Origin: Panagrolaimus kolymaensis
Taxonomy: Eukaryota; Nematoda; Chromadorea; Rhabditida; Panagrolaimidae
Direction of reading: 5' to 3'
DNA: 64,000 bases
NCBI GenBank assembly: GCA_028622995.1
Contig: JAJQJQ010000011.1
Coordinates: 5,456,001 to 5,520,000, forward strand
The notes under the pieces are model-generated. The model was not told where the DNA came from. It did no database searches and saw only the letters and a program-made list of their open reading frames with translations. The first letter of the stretch is position 1. Each line of letters begins with the position of its first letter. The position numbers and the translations under genes are program-made. This document shows, piece by piece, positions 23,701 to 35,500 of this stretch.

Positions 23701-26700
23701 AAGCAAGCGAGGAAACTAAAAAAAGAAAGCGTTCAAATGAAAGCTTTTTGGTGGTGGAACTAAAAATGGACACAATTCATGTGAGTCAAAGTCTATTAAA
23801 GTAGCCATTATAAAAACATATGCTTTTTCCTTTTTTTAAAGTTTTTCCTTTTCTTTTTTTGTTTTAAAACAAAAAGAAGCTTTTTAAAACCATAGTCTCA
23901 AGGAACGCCACCGAAAGGAAAAGCAGCAGAAGCAAAAAATAATTTTTTTGCATGTTTTTCTAATGGTTTTTCTTTCCCGTGGGAAACATAACAACGACGC
24001 CATCGTTGCCGTTGTTTTCGTCGAAAGCAACTTCTTGTAAGAGCCTTCCTTTATTTTTGAAAAAAATAAAATAAAATTGAGAATAATGGGGGAAAGCCAT
24101 ATTGGATGGAGTTTGTTGTTGTCCACTCAATGGCATATTTTTCTGGTTGGCCTTCTTTTAGTTCCATGTTTTTTAAGGATGCTTTTACGGTTTTTTTTTC
24201 TTTTCTCAAAAAAAGAACAAAGAAAGAGAAAAAAAAGTTGATGACAAACAATGGGATTTTTGTTTGGTGCTTTTGGAGTTAAAAAGTCAAGTGAAAAACA
24301 CTTTTGTCAAAAAGCTTTTTTAGAAGAAATTTTTCTCAGTTATTTATTGTTGGGTGTTTATTTATCGCAGGTTTAATTGAATCATCGAGATTTTGAGACC
24401 CTTTTTTGTTTTGTTTAAACTTTTCAAGAGATTTTTTATGGATTTATTTTTCAATCAAAAAAACTTAGGCTTCGATAATTGATTTGCGTTGTTAATGCAA
24501 AATTCAACTTCTAAAAATGTTACTCTTGCATGGACATCTTCTTTTTCCTTCTAAGTTTCACGCAAACAAACAAAGTTTTAACAACACCAAAAAAAGCTTT
24601 CATTGACAGATCTTCTTCTTCCGGGACATGTTTCAGCGTGGCCACTATTACTCCCAATGAAGACACTTCTTTCCAATTTCATGTTTTCTTTTTTAGTTTT
24701 TTGCAACTCTAAAATTTTTGGGAGCTTCTTCCATTCAATGCTAAGTTTTAGTTAGAGGACTCGATGTAACTTTTGCTAAGAATTTTCAATTTCGGAAGCT
24801 ATCTGTCGGCTTGCGATTGTTTCAAATCCTTTTAACACTTTTTTCTGCGCGGTTTAAATCAAAAAATGTCTACTTCTTTTGATTGATAAAAAATGTAACG
24901 GTCTAATTTGCGCCTCATTTGATTGCATGCCTTTGTTATTTTTTTTTCTCCTCCTTAAAAGAATTCACATTACTCCAGAAAGATGAAGAAGAAAAAAAGC
25001 ATTGACACGGATATTTTTCTTCTTCTCTATATGAATTTTTATTTTAGTTGTTTCTCGGCTTTGTCTTTTTCATGTCTCCCCATTTTTCTTCTCTCACATA
25101 TGCCATCGCTAACCATCATCATGAACATGAACCATAACATAATAATAATGATATATCCTCGAAGAAAAAAATTATTGAGAGCTTCCGAAAAAAAAAATAA
25201 AGCGAAATAAAGCATTCATCATCAAAGGATTTTTAAACCATTGTCGCTGCCTTTGACTTTATGTTTTAACCTAAAAATTAGAATGAGTGAGGATGGGTTT
25301 CATTCATTTGCTTTTGAGTTTGCTTCTTTCTTATTCATTTATAGAAAAGAAAGGCGCGCATCCTTTTTCTTCAACCAAAAAAGCTTGTAATTTGATTAAC
25401 TCCTTTCCAAAAAAATAAAACCCTTATGTTGTTGCTTTTAGCGCACAATAATAATAATGAATGAGAAGAAGACGAAAACAAGACGAGAAAAACGCAAGCT
25501 TTTAATTTCCACCCTCGCTCATTTTTATTTTTTGTTAAAACAGCTTTTTTGCTTTATTTTTCAATGGAAGTTATGAATCCTTTTCTTTTACTGCAATGAA
25601 GAAAAAAGCTGTGATTGTTAAAAGCCCACTTTAGAAAAAAATCTCGCTTTTGCTTCTTCGATAACTGCTGCTTTTGTTTTCAATCATATTCATTCTTTAT
25701 TCATTCTCTTAACCAAGCAAGCGATCATCATCATCACCATCTTCATCTTTCAAGGAAGACTTAAAAATTGAGGGAGGAGTAATAATCCACTTGAAGAAAA
25801 CGCCATGTGCTCACTTTCCTTTTTTCTTCAAGAAAAAAATCAAAATCGCGCAAGCATTTATGACTGACCGATGCTTTCTTGCTGAATTTTTCTCGATAAT
25901 CTCTGCGCATACAATTTATTTTTTCTTTAATGGGTAAGTTTTAAATCTCCCATGAAAAAAAACTTAAAGTAAGTTGAGTTCCTTGAGTTTTTCAGGTAAT
26001 AATAAAAAGAAGGAAAGGAAGAGATTATTTACAAAACGGATTAATGCTTGCTCGCCTTATTTTTTTTTGGCGGTAAAAAAATGGGAAAAGAAATGAAAAC
26101 CGATCGAACTAAAAATTATTGGAGTTTTGTTTTTTATTTATTTTACTTTGATGTTTTTTAAAAAATTGATTTTGTTTTTGAAATGTTAAACCTGAAAATG
26201 AGACCATTTTTCATTTTATTGCGAAACATCCATTACTGTACCTTTTTGTTATCATGTTTTTATTGTTTATTTTCCTCACTTTCTTATCTCTCTTTTTAAT
26301 TCCTCCAATTTTTTATTATGGTAACAATAAAACCAAAGTTTAAGCCTACTGATAACCTAATTTCCATATTCATACAATATTATTTTATTACCCTCCCATA
26401 ATCGTTTTTACCCTTAACGTTCTATTCCTTGCACTTTAGATTCTCTTTTTTCCCCATTCTTTTTTTTTTTGCTTTGGTCAATCGGTCACTAACTAACCCT
26501 AACCAACCACACACTTTTTTATTCGCGCAGGCAAACATTTCTCTTTCAATATTGCAATTTTTTGAATCTAATAAAAAAAGCAATAAATGTTGCATCCATC
26601 GTTCATCGTCCTCGAACGGCGTAATTTTGGTGCCAAATTTTTTTTATCGCTTTTTCTTGTCTTTATCTCTCGAAGTAGAAGAGTGTTCATTTTTTTTATT

Positions 26701-27029
26701 TCATTCTCTTTTTTTTTTCAACAATCCTTTGCGATTAATGCCAAATTTATTTTCCATTCGTTTTATGCAAAAAACGCTTTTCTAATTAACGATACAAAAA
26801 AAACGGCGAACATCGCAGACATTCGAAGGAACCGTGGCAGACGGCTGGCTGCCTAGTTGATGGCCTTCACGCAAACATATTGTTATCCCCCAATCGGCGC
26901 CATTTCCTCTCCAATCATTTTTCTTTTTCTTATTTTTTTGCTCTTATTTCAATTGTTTTTGAATAGACGACAAGAAAAAAGATGGAGGATTAATGTTTTA
27001 TTAATGTTTTTTGACAAGAACATTGGGGC
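17773..27029. other. Gene-poor, homopolymer-rich interval
   Basis: About 9.3 kb are dominated by A and T runs and pyrimidine-rich tracts. Open frames on both strands are short, rich in Phe/Lys/Ser and show no family resemblance, no conserved motif and no convincing exon chain. I found no tRNA-like, rRNA-like or snRNA-like sequence by eye. It may be intergenic regulatory DNA of INTS11 or the Eph gene downstream. Confidence 0.55.
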
Positions 27030-27453
27030 CTTACCTTCGGTAAGTCCCTCAAACTAAACATACAAACAAACAATCTTCGAAACCGTTACATTTTTACAAT
27101 CAAAACGTGGACATTTTACACATTAAGGTATTTTTTGAGAACCCTAGAGAGTAGACCTGCTTTTAGGAATTCTAAAAAATTATCAAAGGGGAGATTATGT
27201 GCTTTTTTAGAGGGTGCAAAATTGGAAAAAAATAGAGTGCCCAAACACGCATGCGTGTCTACAACAATACAATTAAAATAAACAACATTGTCCATGGCCT
27301 TACAGGCTTACATTCCATTTTTCATGGTAAATTTTGGAGCCCTGCCTACGGCAGACCTCCTAAATTTTACAAAAAAATCTTCTCCAATAATCAACGGTTT
27401 CCTGGGCCATGCATTTCCATATCTCTCATATTCGGCTACATCTTAACCACTTC
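27030..27453. repeat. Diverged left-flank copy of the satellite half-unit
   Basis: From about 27255 the sequence aligns by eye with 27683 onwards (TACAACAATnCAATTA, ATTCCATTTT, GGAGCyCTGCC, CGGTTTC, GGGCCA, TCATA) but with many substitutions, so it is an older relative of the array unit. It includes hairpins CTTACC-TTC-GGTAAG at 27030-27044 and CTGCC-TAC-GGCAG near 27343. Confidence 0.7.
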
Positions 27454-28442
27454 GAGGTCCATTCCATAGGTCTAATTACACATGGGCCCTTCAGGCCCCA
27501 AAACACATTTCAACCCAAAAACAACCAAATATCGAACCAAACATAATCAAACAATCACCCGAAAATCATTAAATATCAACCCGAAAACCATCTTACATCT
27601 CACCAAAAACAACTAAACATTCACCCAAAAACAACTAAATATCCACCCAAATATTATAAAAAAAATGTGCCGAACGCTTACATGTTTACAACAATGCAAT
27701 TACAATAAACAACAGGGCCCTTCGGCCAACATTCCATTTTCATGGTTAATTTTGGAGCTCTGCCTTCGGCAGACCTTCAAAATTTACGATATAAATCGTC
27801 TCCAATTAACGACGGTTTCTCTGGGCCACGCTTTTCATATATCTCATAGTCGGATATATCTTGACATCTTCGGGGTTCATTCCATAAGCCAAATTATACT
27901 TGGACTCTTCGGAACCAAATCCGTTTTGACCCAAAAACCACCAAATATCCACCCAAAAATTAGCTAAAGATCCACCCAAAAACATTTAAATATCGATTAA
28001 TACATTACAACACAAACAACTAAACATTCACCCAAAAGCCACCAAATATCTAACCAAACTCAATCAAACATCTCACCAAAAACAACTAAATGTCCACTCA
28101 AAAACCATTTTACATTTCACCAAACACAACTAAACATTCGCCCAAACACAACTAAATGTGCACCCAAAAGCCACCCAAAAGTCATCCAAAAGCCACCAAA
28201 TATCCACCCAAAAACAACTAAATATCCACCTAAAAATTTCAATGCAGACAATCAGAGAAAAAACAAATTTTTCACTTCCAAAAATGCTTTCAAAAAAAGC
28301 AAAGAGAAACTTTCGTGTCGAGAAAAATTTCAAAAAATGCAAATTTAAACTGGCCAAAACATGGACATATTCGAGAGTCCGAAACGTAAGACCAACATAT
28401 TCGGAATCAGCGTAAAAAACTGATCTAGGCTATCGGGACAAA
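27454..28442. repeat. Satellite-like tandem repeat, unit 1 (989 bp)
   Basis: The unit starts at GAGGTCCATTCCATAGG and ends at GGCTATCGGGACAAA. It is made of a GGGCCCTTCAGGCCCC segment, short CACCCAAAAACAACTAAATAT-type subrepeats, a hairpin-rich block (TCTGCCTTCGGCAGA at 27759-27773), more subrepeats, and an A-rich end. It is nearly identical to units 2 and 3. The 100-codon open frame starting MCRTLTC is present in each unit but has no protein resemblance. Confidence 0.93.
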
Positions 28443-29431
28443 GAGGTCCATTCCATAGGTCTAATTACACATGGGCCCTTCAGGCCCCAAAACACATTTC
28501 AACCCAAAAACAACCAAATATCGAACCAAACATAATCAAACAATCACCCGAAAATCATTAAATATCAACCCGAAAACCATCTTACATCTCACCAAAAACA
28601 ACTAAACATTCACCCAAAAACAACTAAATATCCACCCAAATATTATAAAAAAAATGTGCCGAACGCTTACATGTTTACAACAATGCAATTACAATAAACA
28701 ACAGGGCCCTTCGGCCAACATTCCATTTTCATGGTTAATTTTGGAGCTCTGCCTTCGGCAGACCTTCAAAATTTACGATATAAATCGTCTCCAATTAACG
28801 ACGGTTTCTCTGGGCCACGCTTTTCATATATCTCATAGTCGGATATATCTTGACATCTTCGGGGTTCATTCCATAAGCCAAATTATACTTGGACTCTTCG
28901 GAACCAAATCCGTTTTGACCCAAAAACCACCAAATATCCACCCAAAAATTAGCTAAAGATCCACCCAAAAACATTTAAATATCGATTAATACATTACAAC
29001 ACAAACAACTAAACATTCACCCAAAAGCCACCAAATATCTAACCAAACTCAATCAAACATCTCACCAAAAACAACTAAATGTCCACTCAAAAACCATTTT
29101 ACATTTCACCAAACACAACTAAACATTCGCCCAAACACAACTAAATGTGCACCCAAAAGCCACCCAAAAGTCATCCAAAAGCCACCAAATATCCACCCAA
29201 AAACAACTAAATATCCACCTAAAAATTTCAATGCAGACAATCAGAGAAAAAACAAATTTTTCACTTCCAAAAATGCTTTCAAAAAAAGCAAAGAGAAACT
29301 TTCGTGTCGAGAAAAATTTCAAAAAATGCAAATTTAAACTGGCCAAAACATGGACATATTCGAGAGTCCGAAACGTAAGACCAACATATTCGGAATCAGC
29401 GTAAAAAACTGATCTAGGCTATCGGGACAAA
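28443..29431. repeat. Satellite-like tandem repeat, unit 2 (989 bp)
   Basis: Head-to-tail with unit 1 and of exactly the same period; I saw no differences over the stretches compared. The intact CTCTTCGGAACC near 28895 is an unoccupied version of the transposon target in unit 3. Confidence 0.93.
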
Positions 29432-29882
29432 GAGGTCCATTCCATAGGTCTAATTACACATGGGCCCTTCAGGCCCCAAAACACATTTCAACCCAAAAAC
29501 AACCAAATATCGAACCAAACATAATCAAACAATCACCCGAAAATCATTAAATATCAACCCGAAAACCATCTTACATCTCACCAAAAACAACTAAACATTC
29601 ACCCAAAAACAACTAAATATCCACCCAAATATTATAAAAAAAATGTGCCGAACGCTTACATGTTTACAACAATGCAATTACAATAAACAACAGGGCCCTT
29701 CGGCCAACATTCCATTTTCATGGTTAATTTTGGAGCTCTGCCTTCGGCAGACCTTCAAAATTTACGATATAAATCGTCTCCAATTAACGACGGTTTCTCT
29801 GGGCCACGCTTTTCATATATCTCATAGTCGGATATATCTTGACATCTTCGGGGTTCATTCCATAAGCCAAATTATACTTGGA

Positions 29883-29890
29883 CTCTTCGG
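29883..29890. other. Left target-site duplication CTCTTCGG
   Basis: These eight bases directly precede the hAT left end and are identical to 31066-31073. They occur once in each empty unit. Eight bp is the diagnostic hAT duplication length. Confidence 0.93.
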
Positions 29891-29902
29891 CAGTGCTGTC
29901 GA

Positions 29903-30052
29903 ATGTTCGAAAATCTTCGAATCGAACTTTCGAAGCTTCGATTCGAATTCGAATTTCTTCGAATCGAATTTCGAAGTTTCGATTCGAAATTCGAAACTTT
30001 CGAATCGAATTTCGAAGCTTCGATTCGAAAAATCGAATCGAATCTTCGAAAA
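29903..30052. repeat. Left subterminal TTCGAA array of the hAT element
   Basis: Overlapping short units such as TCGAATTTCGAA, GCTTCGATTCGAA and AATCGAATCGAA are tandemly arranged just inside the left inverted repeat. Arrays of this kind near hAT ends usually act as transposase binding sites. Confidence 0.8.
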
Positions 30053-30168
30053 AGTGAAGTCATTAATAATAAAAAAAAATTTTGAAAATACTTTATTATA
30101 TAAAAAAAAACAACAAAACAAAAGACAACAAAGATTTATAAAAAAAAACAATCAACAATTAATAATAA

Positions 30169-30737
30169 TTAAAAATCTTCTGTTTCACTTTCACTTTCGA
30201 AGACCACAATTTCATTTTCATTTTTTGGCACAGGAACTAAATTTCTTTCAGCTTTTTCGACGATCATTTGATTACGAACCATCATTACATCTTCTACTTT
30301 ATCATCACCCAGAGAATTTCTTTGTGTATTTTGAAAGAAGTGAGTTAGATTGGAAAATACTCTTTCAGGCTCTGAACTTGACGCCATTAATGATAGATAG
30401 GCTTTTGCTAAAGAAGAAAGAAGAGGATATTTTTTCTCGTTGTTTTGCCAAAATGCTAATGCTATATTGGTTGTGTTTTTCTTAGGCATTGGAACATCAA
30501 TTCTTGCTTCTTTTACATATTCATTCATCTCTTCCTAAAACAATGAATAAAACATGGTTTAGAAGCAAAGCCTAACCCGTAATCCACTTTTCTTTGAAAC
30601 ATTCTTTTCATCAAATTGACAATATGTTCTTTCCTTCCTGATGTTGTTCCTGTTGCGTTTACTTTATACTTCTTAATACAGTACTTGCATTCATAGAATC
30701 CATTAACTTTTACAAAGTGAATTTTAGCAACTGACAT
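30169..30737 (-). pseudogene. hAT transposase remnant: BED-like finger plus dimerisation domain
   Basis: The upstream frame (30737-30525) begins MSVAKIHFVKVNGFYECKYC, with a Cys-x2-Cys and a following His (GRKEHIV), resembling the start of a BED zinc finger. The downstream frame (about 30534-30169) contains AFWQNNEKKYPLLSSLAKAY, SSSEPERVFSN and DDKVEDVMMVRN, the hallmark W..YP.L..LA..YL / SS..ERVFS pattern of the hAT C-terminal dimerisation domain. A phase-0 intron from GTGGAT to TTTTAG (30536) could join them. Several hundred residues with the DDE catalytic core are missing, so it cannot catalyse transposition. It might bind DNA and dimerise. Confidence 0.85.
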
Positions 30738-30869
30738 AATTTACAGGAAGAAGAAAAATTGTTAAACAAATGTCAAACAAAAACTTTGCAAATCTGTTGA
30801 GCTTTTGCAGCAAAAAAGTTTGGCGCCAAAAAGCTTGCGCCAAAGTCAAATCCATTGGAATGGCGCCGA

Positions 30870-31055
30870 TTCGAAAAAATTCGAAATTCGAAAGCTTCGA
30901 ATCGAATTTCGAATGTTCGATTCGAATTTCTTCGAAACGAATTTCGAATGTTCGATTCGAAATTCGTATTTTTCGAAATTCGATTCGTTCGAAGCTTCGA
31001 ATTTCGAAATTCGATTCGAAATTCGGTTCGAAATTCGATTCGAAATTCGAAATTC
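30870..31055. repeat. Right subterminal TTCGAA array of the hAT element
   Basis: Mirror of the left array: repeated TTCGAAATTCG, GATTCGAAATTCG and TTCGAAGCTTCGAA units. With the left array it could form a long imperfect inverted repeat. Confidence 0.8.
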
Positions 31056-31065
31056 GACAGCTCTG

Positions 31066-31073
31066 CTCTTCGG
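31066..31073. other. Right target-site duplication CTCTTCGG
   Basis: It follows the right inverted repeat (GACAGCTCTG) and restores the unit sequence GGAACCAAATCC exactly as in the empty copies. Confidence 0.93.
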
Positions 31074-31603
31074 AACCAAATCCGTTTTGACCCAAAAACC
31101 ACCAAATATCCACCCAAAAATTAGCTAAAGATCCACCCAAAAACATTTAAATATCGATTAATACATTACAACACAAACAACTAAACATTCACCCAAAAGC
31201 CACCAAATATCTAACCAAACTCAATCAAACATCTCACCAAAAACAACTAAATGTCCACTCAAAAACCATTTTACATCTCACCAAACATAACTAAACATTC
31301 GCCCAAACACAACTAAATGTGCACCCAAAAGCCACCCAAAAGTCATCCAAAAGCCACCAAATATCCACCCAAAAACAACTAAATATCCACCTAAAAATTT
31401 CAATGCAGACAATCAGAGAAAAAACAAATTTTTCACTTCCAAAAATGCTTTCAAAAAAAGCAAAGAGAAACTTTCGTGTCGAGAAAAATTTCAAAAAATG
31501 CAAATTTAAACTGGCCAAAACATGGACATATTCGAGAGTCCGAAACGTAAGACCAACATATTCGGAATCAGCGTAAAAAACTGATCTAGGCTATCGGGAC
31601 AAA

Positions 31604-32592
31604 GAGGTCCATTCCATAGGTCTAATTACACATGGGCCCTTCAGGCCCCAAAACACATTTCAACCCAAAAACAACCAAATATCGAACCAAACATAATCAA
31701 ACAATCACCCGAAAATCATTAAATATCAACCCGAAAACCATCTTACATCTCACCAAAAACAACTAAACATTCACCCAAAAACAACTAAATATCCACCCAA
31801 ATATTATAAAAAAAATGTGCCGAACGCTTACATGTTTACAACAATGCAATTACAATAAACAACAGGGCCCTTCGGCCAACATTCCATTTTCATGGTTAAT
31901 TTTGGAGCTCTGCCTTCGGCAGACCTTCAAAATTTACGATATAAATCGTCTCCAATTAACGACGGTTTCTCTGGGCCACGCTTTTCATATATCTCATAGT
32001 CGGATATATCTTGACATCTTCGGGGTTCATTCCATAAGCCAAATTATACTTGGACTCTTCGGAACCAAATCCGTTTTGACCCAAAAACCACCAAATATCC
32101 ACCCAAAAATTAGCTAAAGATCCACCCAAAAACATTTAAATATCGATTAATACATTACAACACAAACAACTAAACATTCACCCAAAAGCCACCAAATATC
32201 TAACCAAACTCAATCAAACATCTCACCAAAAACAACTAAATGTCCACTCAAAAACCATTTTACATCTCACCAAACATAACTAAACATTCGCCCAAACACA
32301 ACTAAATGTGCACCCAAAAGCCACCCAAAAGTCATCCAAAAGCCACCAAATATCCACCCAAAAACAACTAAATATCCACCTAAAAATTTCAATGCAGACA
32401 ATCAGAGAAAAAACAAATTTTTCACTTCCAAAAATGCTTTCAAAAAAAGAAAAGAGAAACTTTCGTGTCGAGAAAAATTTCAAAAAATGCAAATTTAAAT
32501 TGACCAAAACATAGGGATCCTTGACTCTCCGAAGCGTGAGACCAACATTTTCGGAATCAGCGTAAAAAACTGATCTAGGCTATCGGGACAAA
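31604..32592. repeat. Satellite-like tandem repeat, unit 4 (989 bp, diverged end)
   Basis: Same length as the others. From about 32495 it differs: ACCAAAACATAGGGATCCTT replaces the version with GGACATATTCGAG, and CTCCGAAGCGTGAG replaces GTCCGAAACGTAAG. The diverged terminus marks the right end of the array, followed by unique CAGACAAACATACAGACAG-like DNA. Confidence 0.9.
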
Positions 32593-35500
32593 ACAAAATA
32601 AAAGCAGAACCGACATACAGACAAACATACAGACAGAAACGACACTCCAAATTAAAAAGGAGGAAAAGAAGGATTTTTGATTGAAAAAAAAACTTATTGG
32701 CGCGAGAAATAAGAAAAAACTAAAACAAGAAATAAAAATGCTAATTCGGTTAAAAAGGAAAAAACATGGCGGCGAGAAAAAAGTGTTGTGTGTTAAAAAT
32801 CATGAATCAACCAAAGAATCCACGGGTGCCTGATTCAATCAAATTTAGGAAGGAGGCAGCTTGAGAAAAAAAGCGGGAGAAAAACAAAAAATGATTATGA
32901 ATCAAATTGACACCAAAAAGTTTTTCGATTTTTTTTTACAAAAATTATTTTTTTTTGGTGGTCAATTTTTTTGGTACGTATTTGCAAAGTTTTAGCAAAT
33001 AGTAATAGAATTCAAAAATATAATGTGTTTAGTAACTTCAAGGAATTAATTTTTTCAAATCGCGCGACTTTCCTTTTTGATATCATTTTTAAAATGATTA
33101 CAATTTCGAATCCTAACTTTACATTCTTCTATTACTAAACCCCTAAAAACTAATTGTCCACGTCCGTTTTATGAAGCCATAATCCTAAACGTAACTTTTT
33201 TCCCTCTCAAACCAGTTCCATCCATCACCGTTCTTCCTTTTATTCGTGTAAAAGTTTATGTTTCTGATCAAAAATAATTCCGTAATTCTTCTTTCAATTT
33301 TTTTCTTGTTTAACGATTATGTAGTTATGTTTTTTTTTACATCACTATCATCATTATTGTTATTCTTGTCGTTGTTGGATCATCACTATTCATTCTTTCC
33401 TCAAAGACCTGATTTGAATTTTTTTTGTTTTCTAATTTTTGCTTTTTTCTCCAAGAAAAATGGATTGAAACCAGTCATTTTATCTAAACGCATTAAATCA
33501 TCTTTCATCAAATCTTTCTCTAATTTTTATTTCTCCATAGAAAGAGAGACCTCATTTTTGCATTGCTTACAAAAAAAATATTTATTCGCTTTTGATATAC
33601 CTACCTCAAAAAAATTTTTTAATTAAAAAAAAATAAGAAGAAAGAAAGTGATCCGATTTTAGCGATATTAATCAGTCAAAAAATTTTTTTGAGAGGTGAA
33701 AAGAGAAAGAAGATTGCTTCTGTTTTCTTTATTTTTCATTTTCACGTTTTTGCGCGATACCTTTTTTTCTATTTTTTTTTGAGTTTTGGAATTTTAGGAG
33801 AAAAAAGATTAAAGGATGATAGCGTTTTCTCATTTTCATTTTCAAATTTTAAGTGAAATTAAGTAGAAATTTTTAAAGATCCTTAGATGGTTTTTTTTCC
33901 ATACCTAAAAGCTTCGTTTTTGGAGGATAAAAATAATTCAAGGTGGTCTAAAACTTTTTAAACTGCGACAGTTTCTTTCAATATAATTTTTTTAATTTTA
34001 AGGCTATTGGAAATTCTAGAACTTTAAGTAAATACGTAAAAATCGGTTAATGGCTATTACTCTGAATAATAACACGATACTTTTCTTCATAGATGAAGTT
34101 TTAATTAACAGTAACTTTTATTTTCAAATATCTTTTTGGAAAAAATTCAAATATGTTTAAACTAATGTTCTATGTAGATGTAATTCATTTGTAACATCGT
34201 CAAAACATGGGTCAAGCACTTCCTTTAAGCTTTCTCTTTCTCAAAATTCCAACAATTATCACATTTTTTTAAATCCCTCTTTTCCATCATCATAATGTTA
34301 CTTATCCAAATGAGAGATACACTCATCGAAAAAAACAAAAAAACCATAATTATTTCTTCCGTTTTTGGCCTTTAAGGCATTTTCTTCTCATTCCTTCTTA
34401 TCGACGACCTCAATCATCTCATCATCTTCCATCCTTCGAGAGTGAGTGAGTGTTATAAAACATTACAGATATTTTTATGATTTTTTTTCTTTAATGTAAT
34501 AAAAAATAACAACTGTTCGTTCTTTTTCGAATATTAAAAAAAGTGTGGCATTCGTTATTATAAATATTTTTTTTTATGTTTTATAATAACTTTTAGATTT
34601 CCATCATTCATAGTTGCGAGGGTGTTGTTAGAATGAGTGACCGACCACACGCGAATAAAAAATAGAGAGGTGATAAATTTTATTTTATCTTCCTAAACTT
34701 TTTTTTTTGTGTGCGATTTATTACTCAATCTTTTATAGTTAGAGTTTTATGGGTTTTTGTTTCACATCTTCTCAATGCAATGTTTTGTCAATGTTTAAAA
34801 GAAAATAATAAACATCTGTTTTGCGGTTTCTTTCTTGAGGCTTGCTTTTCACAATAATAATAATATTTCCGTTAGCATTCATTCAAGTTTAATTTGTTTT
34901 TAAAACAATACACAACAACAAAACTTTTTTCCATCAATCATTTTGTCGTCTTCTTTTTGCTTTTCTTTGTTCTTTGCTAACACTTTTTTGGCTTTAACTT
35001 AAAAAGAACAAAGATTATATTAGAAGGAGGATTTTTGATGTGGTCTGAGTTTATTAACTGTCAAAAAAATTATAAGTTACTTACATTTCATTCAATTCAC
35101 TGTATTCCCCTTAAATCTAAACAACATTTTCTTTTTTACATAATCAATGAAAAATTATCGGTACATTTGGATTATAGAGTCTTATCGCGGCTTCCATTCC
35201 ATATTTATTTTTGCTGACATAAGAAACTTCATCGAGAAAAAATATATACAAACATTAACTCTCCATTTTCGGCATTTCTTCAAAAGAACCTCCCAATGTG
35301 TTTATACTCGATTAAATTAAATGATAAGCTGATTGTAAGAGAAGAGTGAGAGCGGAAGAAAGCTTTTGAAGTGCTATAGAATGTCTCGAAATGACTAATT
35401 GGGGTCGACGGGTTGGATACGGCTCGAGAGAACAAATTTATTTTTTACATCGATCGCGATATTTACTTTTTTTGAGTAATTAATCTTTGAGGAAAAATGG

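Larger units (their letters stand above)
29891..31065 (-). mobile_element. hAT-superfamily DNA transposon, internally deleted (1175 bp)
   Basis: The ends are CAGTGCTGTCGAAT (left) and, read inwards on the other strand, CAGAGCTGTCGAAT (right): terminal inverted repeats with one mismatch in 14, of the CAGnG type of hAT elements. An 8-bp duplication flanks it. Next to each end are dense TTCGAA-containing palindromic arrays (about 29903-30052 and 30870-31055). The interior carries the two ends of a transposase gene on the minus strand but not its catalytic middle, so it is non-autonomous. The orientation given follows the transposase. Confidence 0.93.
29432..31603. repeat. Satellite-like tandem repeat, unit 3, split by a transposon
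   Basis: The unit is 2172 bp, that is 989 plus 1183 bp. The excess equals the 1175-bp hAT element plus its 8-bp target duplication. The right part (from 31074) carries ACATCTCACCAAACATAAC where units 1 and 2 have ACATTTCACCAAACACAAC; unit 4 shares the former. Confidence 0.93.

Noticed and set aside
27467..27490. GGTCTAATTACACATGGG, similar to the nematode spliced leader SL1
   Set aside because: About 13 of 18 bases match, there is no splice donor after it and no Sm-binding site or snRNA-like fold could be supported.
27560..28240. CRISPR-like short repeats (CACCCAAAAACAACTAAATAT variants)
   Set aside because: The copies are variable, directly adjacent and without spacers of constant length. 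This is minisatellite sequence in a eukaryote.
30570..30590. GCCTAACCC, reminiscent of the TTAGGC nematode telomere repeat
   Set aside because: A single occurrence, not an array.
27665..32117. Identical 100-codon open frames (MCRTLTC...) in every satellite unit, and 75- and 85-codon frames on both strands
   Set aside because: They repeat only because the DNA unit repeats. Composition is repeat-like, there is no family resemblance, and both strands are open over the same DNA.
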